Source: Mesorhizobium sp. 131-2-1 (lineage in GTDB: Bacteria; Pseudomonadota; Alphaproteobacteria; Rhizobiales; Rhizobiaceae). Taken from it: a stretch of DNA of 64,000 bases. Below, piece after piece: positions 53,287-61,163 of the stretch (its first letter is position 1; the number at the start of each line of letters is the position of its first letter). The stretch is taken from the NCBI RefSeq assembly GCF_016756535.1, contig NZ_AP023247.1:496001-560000 (forward strand), written 5' to 3'. Made by a program: the position numbers and the translations under genes. The notes below the pieces were generated by a model. The model saw nothing but the letters and a program-made list of their open reading frames with translations. It did not search any database and had not been told where the DNA came from.

Positions 53287-54053
53287 CTAGGGCGTGGACT
53301 CAACGTGTCGCAGCCATATTCGGAGCGATGCGAGATTGAGGATGGCCAGGTAGTTGCGTGCGAGCTTGTCAAAGCGGGTTGCGGCCCGGCGGAATTGCTT
53401 GAGCCTGCAGAAGAAGCGTTCGATGCGGTTGCGCTCCCGGTAGAGCTCTGGCGGAACCACACGTTTATTCTTGACGTGACGGCGGGTTGGAATGTTGGCC
53501 GAGCCACCGGTTCTGGCAATGAGAGCAACTAACGGCCAGCTGTCGTAGCCTTTGTCAGCGACAAGCGCCTTTGCCGGCGGCAACCCTTCAATCAGCTGCG
53601 GGGCGATGGTCTTATCGGATGCCTTGCCCTCGGTGATAAGCAAACGGATGGGCAGACCATCCTGATCGACAAGGGCATGAACCTTGGTGCTTAGTCCGCC
53701 ATGAGAACGGCCAATGGCGTTATCCGGACCCCCTTTTTACCGCCCGCGGCATGCTGGTGAGCGCGGATTATCGAACTGTCGATTAAGTGCAAAGACTGTG
53801 GTGACTTAGCCGCCAGGGCTTCAAACATCGCCAACCAGACACCTCTCTTGGCCCAGCGGTTGAAGCGATTGTAGACCGTGGTGTAGGGGCCATACCGTTC
53901 GGGCAGATCGCGCCAAGGCGATCCGGTCCTCAAAACGTAAAATATGCCATTTACCACCCGCCGATCATCGACCCGCTTCTTGCCCAAACCGTGCGGCGGC
54001 AGAAGCGGCTCCACGATTTGCCATTCCGTCTCGCTTAGATCGTAGCGTGCCAT
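53287..54053 (-). CDS. IS5-family transposase, copy 1, made by -1 frameshift
   Basis: DDE transposase in two overlapping frames. The first frame starts at the ATG at 54053 (GGAGG five bases upstream; further ATGs at 54056 and 54083) and the second ends at 53287. An A5G5 slippery run at 53729-53738 allows a -1 shift, giving about 255 residues. Catalytic residues: Asp in HLIDSS, Asp in ADKGYD and Glu in RNRIERFF. The final stop codon TAG lies in the CTAG target duplication, outside the element proper. IS427-like subgroup by the two-frame design. Confidence 0.9.
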
Positions 54054-54118
54054 CATCGCCTCCAAATCAAGGCGTTGAATCACTGCTTCAAACGTCGTGC
54101 AAGGGTTGAGTACGCGCT
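53291..54118 (-). mobile_element. IS5-family (IS427-like) insertion sequence, copy 1
   Basis: An 828-base element flanked by CTAG on both sides (53287-53290 and 54119-54122), the presumed target duplication. Imperfect terminal inverted repeats: GGCGTGGACTCAAC at one end and AGCGCGTACTCAAC (read inward) at the other. It encodes one frameshifted transposase. It sits in the left arm of a palindromic repeat. Copy 2 lies 126 bases on, same orientation, same length and translated sequence. Confidence 0.9.
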
Positions 54119-54240
54119 CTAGGATCCATGCCGTGACCTATGAGCGATGCCGCGATGCAGACACTGGCACCGGAACGCCAGCGTAGATGTCCCTCTTTTC
54201 TGCAGCGTGTCATTTTTCGACAGGCGTAACGGCATGGATC

Positions 54241-55007
54241 CTAGGGCGTGGACTCAACGTGTCGCAGCCATATTCGGAGCGATGCGAGATTGAGGATGGC
54301 CAGGTAGTTGCGTGCGAGCTTGTCAAAGCGGGTTGCGGCCCGGCGGAATTGCTTGAGCCTGCAGAAGAAGCGTTCGATGCGGTTGCGCTCCCGGTAGAGC
54401 TCTGGCGGAACCACACGTTTATTCTTGACGTGACGGCGGGTTGGAATGTTGGCCGAGCCACCGGTTCTGGCAATGAGAGCAACTAACGGCCAGCTGTCGT
54501 AGCCTTTGTCAGCGACAAGCGCCTTTGCCGGCGGCAACCCTTCAATCAGCTGCGGGGCGATGGTCTTATCGGATGCCTTGCCCTCGGTGATAAGCAAACG
54601 GATGGGCAGACCATCCTGATCGACAAGGGCATGAACCTTGGTGCTTAGTCCGCCATGAGAACGGCCAATGGCGTTATCCGGACCCCCTTTTTACCGCCCG
54701 CGGCATGCTGGTGAGCGCGGATTATCGAACTGTCGATTAAGTGCAAAGACTGTGGTGACTTAGCCGCCAGGGCTTCAAACATCGCCAACCAGACACCTCT
54801 CTTGGCCCAGCGGTTGAAGCGATTGTAGACCGTGGTGTAGGGGCCATACCGTTCGGGCAGATCGCGCCAAGGCGATCCGGTCCTCAAAACGTAAAATATG
54901 CCATTTACCACCCGCCGATCATCGACCCGCTTCTTGCCCAAACCGTGCGGCGGCAGAAGCGGCTCCACGATTTGCCATTCCGTCTCGCTTAGATCGTAGC
55001 GTGCCAT
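54241..55007 (-). CDS. IS5-family transposase, copy 2, made by -1 frameshift
   Basis: Same two-frame transposase as copy 1: first frame from the ATG at 55007, slippery A5G5 at 54683-54692, second frame ending at 54241 with the stop codon in the CTAG duplication. Both predicted frames are identical to copy 1 in sequence, so this is a very recent duplication. All DDE residues are intact; the element looks active. Confidence 0.9.
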
Positions 55008-55072
55008 CATCGCCTCCAAATCAAGGCGTTGAATCACTGCTTCAAACGTCGTGCAAGGGTTGAGTACGCGCT
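54245..55072 (-). mobile_element. IS5-family (IS427-like) insertion sequence, copy 2
   Basis: 828 bases, flanked by CTAG at 54241-54244 and 55073-55076. Offset from copy 1 is a constant 954 bases. It is inserted in the right arm of the same palindromic repeat, at the mirror-image CTAG. The 126 bases between the two copies carry no gene, so there is no passenger cargo. Confidence 0.9.
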
Positions 55073-55318
55073 CTAGGGTCTGCGCTCCGCTTTGCGTCGC
55101 TCCGCCCTAGGATGACGAACTGAAGGGCAGCTCCCCTTTACCGCACAACCGCACCGGAATCTCGGTCAGCGACAGCGCTTCAGCCGTCTGGCTGCCGAGC
55201 AGCCCCCCGACCCACCAATCACAACAGCTTGTTCGGTCACACCAGCTTCACAGTCACCATGGATATGCCGCGCCGGCTTGGCGTATCGTACCCAAAAGCC
55301 GAAACAGGAGCACTGACC

Positions 55319-56245
55319 ATGGCCGGCGATCCCAAGGCGCATCAGACGGAAGACGACGAGAACCACTCGGCCGGCGAATATCTCGAGGCTTCCACCCTGC
55401 CGGAAGACCTGCATGAGGCGGCGGACGAGATCCTCGAAGCGCCGGAGGTGCCGGATTCCGAGCCCGCTCTGCCCGGGGCGGCTGCGCGCGTAAAGCCGAA
55501 GAAAAAACCGTCGGCGATCAGCGGCCGGAAATTCCGCAAGCGCGACCTGGTGCGCATCGACGACCTCAGGCCCAGCCTTTCCGACCGCATCCGCGCCGAC
55601 CATCCGGACCTGCCGCGCGGCGCCCGCATCAGCCGCGAGGAGCTCGCCCGCTACCGCATGCGCTACATGGAGGAATTGCTGCAGCAGGAGCACGGCGAAT
55701 TCTCGGAGCTCGACCGCCAGGTGGTCGAATCGATCGCCAGGCAGGACACGATTTCGGAAAACTCGGAAGAGGAGTTCGAGGAGCACAGGTCGTTCGCCGA
55801 TCGCGTCTCCGACAATATGGCCGAGTTCGGCGGCAGCTGGTGGTTCCTGATCTCGTTCGCGGCAGTGCTGCTGATCTGGATCGCCATAAATCTGTTCGAG
55901 GGCGCGGTCGGCGCTTTCGACCCCTACCCGTTCATCCTGCTCAACCTGCTGCTGTCCTGCATTGCCGCCATCCAGGCGCCGATCATCATGATGAGCCAGA
56001 AGCGGCAGGAAGCAAAAGACCGGCTGCGCTCCTTCAACGACTACCGGGTGAACCTCAAGGCCGAGCTGGAAGTGCGGCACCTGCACGAAAAGCTCGACTA
56101 TCTGATCTCGCGCCAATGGCAGCGGCTGGCGGAAATGCAGCAGATGCAGCTGGATGCGATGCACGAGCTGACCGGGGCGAAGAAGCCGAAGCGGGCGGCG
56201 AGAGGGGTGCGGCGGAGGGTGGCGAGGAGCGAGGCGGGGGCGTGA
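55319..56245 (+). CDS. DUF1003 membrane protein
   Basis: A 308-residue protein: an acidic, disordered N-terminal ~90 residues (HQTEDDENHSAGEYLEAS), a basic KPKKKPSAISGRKFRKRD segment, then the DUF1003 core with two membrane helices (GSWWFLISFAAVLLIWIAIN, FILLNLLLSCIAAIQAPIIM) and the following SQKRQEAKDRLRSFNDYRVN stretch that marks the family. The tail is a helical, basic region. The ATG at 55319 follows AGGAG; an upstream in-frame start at 55229 is unsupported. Function unknown, often linked to metal or stress. Confidence 0.88.
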   Translation: MAGDPKAHQTEDDENHSAGEYLEASTLPEDLHEAADEILEAPEVPDSEPALPGAAARVKPKKKPSAISGRKFRKRDLVRIDDLRPSLSDRIRADHPDLPRGARISREELARYRMRYMEELLQQEHGEFSELDRQVVESIARQDTISENSEEEFEEHRSFADRVSDNMAEFGGSWWFLISFAAVLLIWIAINLFEGAVGAFDPYPFILLNLLLSCIAAIQAPIIMMSQKRQEAKDRLRSFNDYRVNLKAELEVRHLHEKLDYLISRQWQRLAEMQQMQLDAMHELTGAKKPKRAARGVRRRVARSEAGA

Positions 56246-56424
56246 GGGGATTGAGCGGCAAGTTTGCTCACATCGCGGACTTGATGGCCGCACACGCCGT
56301 AAGGACGCACAACCGCGCCTGTGGCTTGAAATGCTCGTCATCCCAATTGGCCGTTGAAGCCTTCGCGAGCTTCCGCTAAGAAGCCGTGGCTGGCCGTTCA
56401 CCGGCTGGTTCGTTTTGCCGGGAA

Positions 56425-56501
<77 letters not shown>

Positions 56502-56520
56502 ACTTACCGGGGCATTCCAC

Positions 56521-56730
56521 CTATTGCCTGCGACGCCTTCCGGACGAAGCAAGATAACCCAGCGCAAGCGTCATAACGGCGACCGCGATCCCGGCGCTGA
56601 TCACACCTGCCGGTGTTATCCTGGCACTGCCTTGCAAGACAACATGCTTACCCAAACGCAAATCGAAAACCGACTTGATTTCCTCAGGATGTGAGGGGAC
56701 CGCGGGGGAAGGTTCTTCCTGGACTGACAT
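56521..56730 (-). CDS. Small single-pass membrane protein
   Basis: A 69-residue protein with one central hydrophobic helix (ITPAGVISAGIAVAVMTLAL) and an arginine-rich end (GRRRRQ). GGAGGCTCAA lies directly before the ATG at 56730, a strong ribosome site that supports it as a real gene. It is convergent with the tRNA. No recognised family. Confidence 0.68.
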   Translation of the reverse strand: MSVQEEPSPAVPSHPEEIKSVFDLRLGKHVVLQGSARITPAGVISAGIAVAVMTLALGYLASSGRRRRQ

Positions 56731-56982
56731 TTGAGCCTCCGGTTCGAATGAGCCACCGCCAGCACAACGGCCGGCGACTAGCGCGCCGACATTTGTGCCG
56801 CGGCCGAACGTGTATTCGGTGGTAAGCCTTAAGAATTCTCCTCCGGCACCCCAGTTGGCAACCTAGGATTTCCTTGATCCACTGCGCCACGCTCGCAGCC
56901 GCCTCCCACGACTGAAGGGCGGAGTATCGTAGTGCTGCGACCAATGCAGATCGGAATATGTGGGTCGGTCCCTACCCCGCCA

Positions 56983-58551
56983 TCACCCCCGCAACCACCC
57001 CACGATCGCCCCAAACTCAATCGCCCGCGTCGTATCCACCTCGAACAGCGGCCCGCGCCGCAGCGGTTCGGCGCGTTTTGCCAACTCGATCAGTTCGGGG
57101 ATGTAGGCGGCGCCGGGGTGGCCGGGGAGGCGCTGGGCGAGGCGGGCGCGGTAGCGGTCGGCGAGGATCTCGCCGGGGGCGTGGCACCAGATCTCGAAGG
57201 TCTGCTCGACACCGGCACGGCTCAGATGCTCCTCCAGCAGTTCGCGCGGCTGGAAGCCGAACCAGGCGTCGACCACGAAGGTGCTGCCCGCCGGGGCCTC
57301 ACCGATGATCGACCAGATGGCGGCGTAGCTGGCGCGGCCGAGCGTGCGGTTGAACTCGCGGTCGACGCCGTCAAGCACTTCCAGGAACGGGTTCTTGATC
57401 GTGTCGAGCGAAAGCAGCGGCCAGCCCATGCGCTGGGCAATGCCGCGCGACACCGTGCTCTTGCCCGAGGCGGGAATGCCGTTGACCAACACCGCGCGGC
57501 GGCCGGCTGGCCTGGCGGGCACGGCGGGCGGGGCAGAAAGCGCGGCGGCGCGCTGCGTCGATTCCGGCGACAGGCTGGAAGCTAAGGTGGCGTGCGCTGT
57601 CGAGACAGGCGCCGACGCCGCTGCGACCGCTGCCGACGCGTGCCGCGAAGGTGCCGCCGCAAGTCGCGTCTCCGCGCCCTGCGCGGCGAGCGCCTGCAGG
57701 CCGGCGCCGATGACGCCGGCGTCGTCGCCGAGCGCGGCCGGAAGCACCGGAGCCTGGTACCAGGGGGCGAGCGCCGGGATCTCGGCGAGCGCTTTTTGGG
57801 CCGCGCCGCCAAGGCCGCCGCCGAGCAGCACCAGGTCGGGGTTGAACATGGCGACCGCGGTGTCGATCGCGGCGCGCAGCGGCCGCGCCCAGGCGTCGAG
57901 CACGGCGCGCGCCGTCGCGTCGCCGGCGGCGGCGCGGGCAAGGAGCTGGTCGACCGTGACGTCCGGGCCGAGGCCGGCGCCGGCGATGTGGCGGCCAAGC
58001 GCGGTGCCCGAGCTGGTGGTCTCGACGCAGCCGCGCCGGCCGCATTTGCAGGGCTCGCCGTCGAGGTCGACGCCGATATGGCCGAGCTGGCCCGCCGTTG
58101 CCCTGCCGCGCACGATGCGCCCGCCTTCGGCCACCGCGCCGCCAATGCCGGTGCCGATGGTGAACATGACGATGTTGTCGTGGCCGGTCGCGGCACCGCT
58201 GGCCATCTCGGCTTGCAGAGCCATGTTGCAGTCATTGTCGATGGTGACGGGCTTGCCGGCCATGCTTTCCAGGCGCTGCGCCAGCGCGACCGAGGCGAGG
58301 TCGACATAGCCGCCGGACAGCACCGCGCGGCGCTTTGCATCGACGCGGCCGGGAACGCCGACGCCGATCGCCGCCACCTCCGGGCCATCGAGCCGATGCA
58401 CCATGTCGGCGATGCGGCCGAGCACCAGCTCCGGATCGGGCGCGCTCTTCTCCGAGATGCGCCTGAGGATTTCGCCCGAGCCCGAGATCAGCGCGGCGCG
58501 CAGATTGGTGCCGCCGATATCGATCCCTATGGCCAACGACCTGTGTGGCAT
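56983..58551 (-). CDS. ROK-family sugar kinase fused to a P-loop kinase domain
   Basis: A 522-residue fusion. Residues 1-297 form a complete ROK kinase: phosphate loop DIGGTN (11-16), catalytic Asp107 in TIDNDCNMA, and zinc site His158 with CKCGRRGCVE (Cys168, 170, 175). Residues ~298-350 are an Ala/Ser/Pro-rich linker. Residues 351-522 are an AAA_33-type P-loop domain with Walker A GIPASGKST (358-366). Two phosphorylations by one protein are possible. It lies downstream of a LacD-like aldolase on the same strand, across a long hairpin. Activity of either half is inferred. Confidence 0.9.
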   Translation of the reverse strand: MPHRSLAIGIDIGGTNLRAALISGSGEILRRISEKSAPDPELVLGRIADMVHRLDGPEVAAIGVGVPGRVDAKRRAVLSGGYVDLASVALAQRLESMAGKPVTIDNDCNMALQAEMASGAATGHDNIVMFTIGTGIGGAVAEGGRIVRGRATAGQLGHIGVDLDGEPCKCGRRGCVETTSSGTALGRHIAGAGLGPDVTVDQLLARAAAGDATARAVLDAWARPLRAAIDTAVAMFNPDLVLLGGGLGGAAQKALAEIPALAPWYQAPVLPAALGDDAGVIGAGLQALAAQGAETRLAAAPSRHASAAVAAASAPVSTAHATLASSLSPESTQRAAALSAPPAVPARPAGRRAVLVNGIPASGKSTVSRGIAQRMGWPLLSLDTIKNPFLEVLDGVDREFNRTLGRASYAAIWSIIGEAPAGSTFVVDAWFGFQPRELLEEHLSRAGVEQTFEIWCHAPGEILADRYRARLAQRLPGHPGAAYIPELIELAKRAEPLRRGPLFEVDTTRAIEFGAIVGWLRG

Positions 58552-58582
58552 GACGTCTGGTGCCTATCTGGCGCCGGCCTGA

Positions 58583-58702
58583 GATTCAGGTCAGGCCGAG
58601 CCGAAAACGGTGGTTTTCGAGAACCGGAGCGGAGCGTACTCAAAGTACGTGAGCACCGGAAGCGCAGGAAACCGGCGTTTGCAGGCCGGCCTCACCTGAA
58701 TC
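58583..58702. terminator. Long palindromic element between aldolase and ROK fusion genes
   Basis: Outer stem GATTCAGGTCAGGCC (58583-58597) pairs with GGCCTCACCTGAATC (58688-58702) in 14 of 15 positions, and the inside contains GTACTCAAAGTAC and GAAAACGGTGGTTTTC hairpins. The outer stem includes the aldolase stop codon. A dispersed rhizobial repeat from memory; it should limit read-through into the kinase gene. Confidence 0.65.
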
Positions 58703-59606
58703 AGGCGGCGTTGCGGCGATAGTTGCCGATCACGGCTTGAATCTCGCGCAGCCGCGACACGGCGATAGTCTTCAGCTTCTCGCGCTGCACGTCGCGGTCG
58801 AGCGAGATGCAATCCTTCCACAGCGAGCGGCCGGCGATGACGCCGGAGGCGCCGTTGCGCATGGCGATCTCGACCTGGCCGAGGAAGGTGGCGTGGTTGA
58901 CGCCGGCCGACAGCACCGCCCATGGCACGTCACCGGCAAGGTGGGTGATCCTGGCGCAGGCCTCCGGCGTGCCGGGATAGGGCAGCTTCAGCACCTTGGC
59001 GCCGCAATCCAGCGAGATGCGCGTGCCCTCCTCGACCAGCGCGGGGATCTTCGCCGCGTAGTCCTCGGCGCTTTCACCCTCGAGCTGGTAGGTCAGGAAC
59101 TCGACGACCAGCAGCAGGTCCTCCTTGGCGAAGTCGGCGATGCACTCTCTGAGGATGGCGATGTTGTGGCCGTTCGCCTCGGGCTTGTCGGCGCGGAGAT
59201 AGACCATGATCTTGCCGCCGGTGCCGCCAAGCTCGCGCACGCGGCGCGCGTCGATGCCGGGAACGAGGCGCGACAGGCGGTAGCCTTCCGGCGAGACATC
59301 GAAGCCCGAAGCGTCGAGGCCGATCAGCAGTGCGGTGTCGCGGTTGAGCACGCCCTCGTCGACGACGCGCGGCACCGCGCAGAGCGGGTCGAGCAGCACG
59401 CAGGAGGCCTCGCTGGCGAGATACTTCGTGATGTCGGCCTTGGTGTCGCCCAGCATGTCGTTGGTGATCCTGGCCTGCTCGGCCGGGTCCGCGGCAAGCA
59501 GCGTGCGCATGCCGCCGCGCTGGTCGCAAGCGATCGCCATCATGGCGCCGTCCTTGCCGCAAATCTGCTGGTATCCGCGCAGCTCCGCGGTGGTCATCCT
59601 GGTCAT
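58701..59606 (-). CDS. LacD-like class I aldolase (tagatose-bisphosphate aldolase type)
   Basis: Cytoplasmic class I aldolase of 301 residues. The family motif DQRGGM (residues 28-33), the Schiff-base lysine region AKVLKLPYPG (Lys207 expected) and phosphate-binding AGRSLWKD (259-264) are present. LacD cleaves tagatose 1,6-bisphosphate; YihT-type relatives cleave sulfofructose 1-phosphate. The neighbouring ROK/P-loop fusion could supply a bisphosphate. It is divergent from the SorC regulator. The exact sugar is not known. Confidence 0.87.
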   Translation of the reverse strand: MTRMTTAELRGYQQICGKDGAMMAIACDQRGGMRTLLAADPAEQARITNDMLGDTKADITKYLASEASCVLLDPLCAVPRVVDEGVLNRDTALLIGLDASGFDVSPEGYRLSRLVPGIDARRVRELGGTGGKIMVYLRADKPEANGHNIAILRECIADFAKEDLLLVVEFLTYQLEGESAEDYAAKIPALVEEGTRISLDCGAKVLKLPYPGTPEACARITHLAGDVPWAVLSAGVNHATFLGQVEIAMRNGASGVIAGRSLWKDCISLDRDVQREKLKTIAVSRLREIQAVIGNYRRNAA

Positions 59607-59799
59607 GGTCTCTGTCCGATCTTGGCGCCGCCGGGACGCCTATCCCTGGATTGGAAAGTGCTGTTCTGCCTGCTTCGAGGCAGCACGGTTCTGCCGCCTC
59701 GACGCGCTGCCGATCGCGAGAAAAGCGGTGTACCGTGGAAGCCGGCCCAGATTGCGGGTTGGCCAAATTTGGGCGATAACTCCCGTCGGCCAGCAAGCC

Positions 59800-59829
59800 T
59801 GTAACACATTGCTGAAAGGAATTGCAAGC
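59800..59829. promoter_or_regulatory. 30-bp regulatory motif before the SorC gene (copy 1)
   Basis: The segment begins TGTAACACATTGCTGAAA and ends AATTGCAAGC. It matches 27 of 30 bases of the reverse complement of 60892-60921. Inner TTGC...GCAA is inverted-repeat-like. It sits at the regulator start and within the aldolase's divergent promoter region, fitting an autoregulatory site. Confidence 0.6.
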
Positions 59830-59870
59830 TGTCTGTTCCTCCCATACAGGATGCAACCGCATCGCGCACG

Positions 59871-60776
59871 ATGCTGCACACGGTCGCCAAGCTGCACTAC
59901 GAGGCGGAGATGTCGCAGGTCGATATCGCGCGGCGGCTGGGCGTCTCCACGGCGACCGTCTCGCGGCTGCTGCAGCGGGCGCGGGCGGAAGGCATCGTGC
60001 GCATCGAGGTGCTGGACATCGTAACGCCCGAGGTCATCACCACGCAGCTCACCGAGGCGCTGGGGCTGCGCGAGGCAGCTGTCGTCGAGACACCAGCGGC
60101 CGGCGTGCTGACGGCGCTTGCCGCACCGCTCGGCGGCCTGCTCAAGCAGGCTGAGCTTTCGGCCGGCTCGGTGGTGGCGATCGGCTGGGGCCGCGCCATC
60201 CGCGAGACGATCCGCGCCGGCCTGCCGCGCATTCCCGGCGTGCTCACCGTCGCCGCCACCGGCGGCATGCAGCAGCATGCGCCGCACTTCCAGATCAACG
60301 AATTCGTGCGGCTGGCGGCGGAGGAGTTCGGCGGCACGCCGCATTTCATCCACGCGCCCTATCTGCCGTCGAGCGAGCTGCGCGAGGTCTTCCTCGGCGA
60401 CGCGGCGATCCGCGACGCCGTCGCGCTGTGGGACCGCACCGACGTCGCGGTCGTCGGCGTCGGCCTGCCGCATGCCATCAACCCGCCGGAGGCGAGTGCC
60501 GCGACGCTGAGCGAGCAGGCCCTGGTGCAGGCGGCCGGCGACGTGCTGCGGCATTATTTCGACGCCGACGGCGTCATCATCCCCTGGGAAGGTGAAAGCC
60601 GGATGATCGCCATGTCGCCGGCACAGCTGCGCGCCATCCCGCTGGTGATCGGCGTCGCCGCCGGGCCGGAGAAGGCGACGGCGATCATCGGCGCCGCCCG
60701 GGCTAAGCTTATCAACGCGCTGGTCACCGACAGCAAGACGGCGCAGGCCATCCTCGAGAAGCTGCTGCCGCGATAG
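59871..60776 (+). CDS. SorC-family sugar-binding transcriptional regulator
   Basis: Regulator of 301 residues with an N-terminal helix-turn-helix (MSQVDIARRLGVSTATVSRLL) and a sugar-phosphate-binding domain (VVAIGWGRAIRETI, VVGVGLPHAI, GVAAGPEKATAIIGA). The frame continues upstream to a CTG at 59829 that has AAAGGA nearby, and that longer version gives a more typical N terminus, so the true start may be there. It lies between the divergent aldolase and the downstream importer and is the natural controller of both. Confidence 0.9.
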   Translation: MLHTVAKLHYEAEMSQVDIARRLGVSTATVSRLLQRARAEGIVRIEVLDIVTPEVITTQLTEALGLREAAVVETPAAGVLTALAAPLGGLLKQAELSAGSVVAIGWGRAIRETIRAGLPRIPGVLTVAATGGMQQHAPHFQINEFVRLAAEEFGGTPHFIHAPYLPSSELREVFLGDAAIRDAVALWDRTDVAVVGVGLPHAINPPEASAATLSEQALVQAAGDVLRHYFDADGVIIPWEGESRMIAMSPAQLRAIPLVIGVAAGPEKATAIIGAARAKLINALVTDSKTAQAILEKLLPR

Positions 60777-60891
60777 ACCCGAAATCACCGGTTGTACCGC
60801 TGACTGGTTGGCGCGATAGTCCGCCGCGCGGGGCTCGGTGGAGCAGGACGATGGCGTCCGGAAATCAGCGCGGGTCAGCGCGCAAACACCC

Positions 60892-60921
60892 GCTTGCAAT
60901 TTATTTCAGCAAAGTGTTACA
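60892..60921. promoter_or_regulatory. 30-bp regulatory motif before the importer (copy 2)
   Basis: The reverse-orientation partner of 59800-59829 (27 of 30 identical). It lies in the 387-base gene-free gap 60777-61163, 242 bases upstream of the binding-protein ATG, and is followed by a GGCACG/CGTGCC hairpin at 60935-60950. A duplicated motif flanking the regulator gene implies the SorC protein controls the importer too. Nothing else in the gap looks like a gene. Confidence 0.6.
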
Positions 60922-61163
60922 TGTTGCCGAGCCTGGCACGAGAACGTGCCGGGCGGCGCGGTTGTCCGGACCTTGCGGAGGCGGGGAACGAGACCGCTGA
61001 TATCGGAACGGTCGGTTTCGGCTGGCTGAGTTAACGACCGGGCGCCTGGAGGAAGCCGCCCGCAGAGCCCAAGCAGACGAAACACTTTTGCCAGCCGTCG
61101 GCAGGACCAGTCCGACGGCCATTCCAGTGTCACCAGCATCTGCCAACACGTGAGGAGGAATTT

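Larger units (their letters stand above)
53241..55118. repeat. Ancestral palindromic repeat split by two insertion sequences
   Basis: The outer ends TCGTCATCCTAGGG (53241-53254) and CCCTAGGATGACGA (55105-55118) are exact inverted copies. Inner segments also match: GCGCAGACCCTAG at the left against CTAGGGTCTGCGC at the right, and GATCCATGCCGT (54123-54134) against ACGGCATGGATC (54229-54240). Removing the two IS copies and one CTAG each restores a single large palindrome of about 220 bases. Confidence 0.8.

Noticed and set aside
54119..54244. Composite transposon formed by the two insertion sequences
   Set aside because: The 126 bases between them carry no gene and match the ancestral palindrome, so there is no cargo; two independent or templated insertions explain it better.
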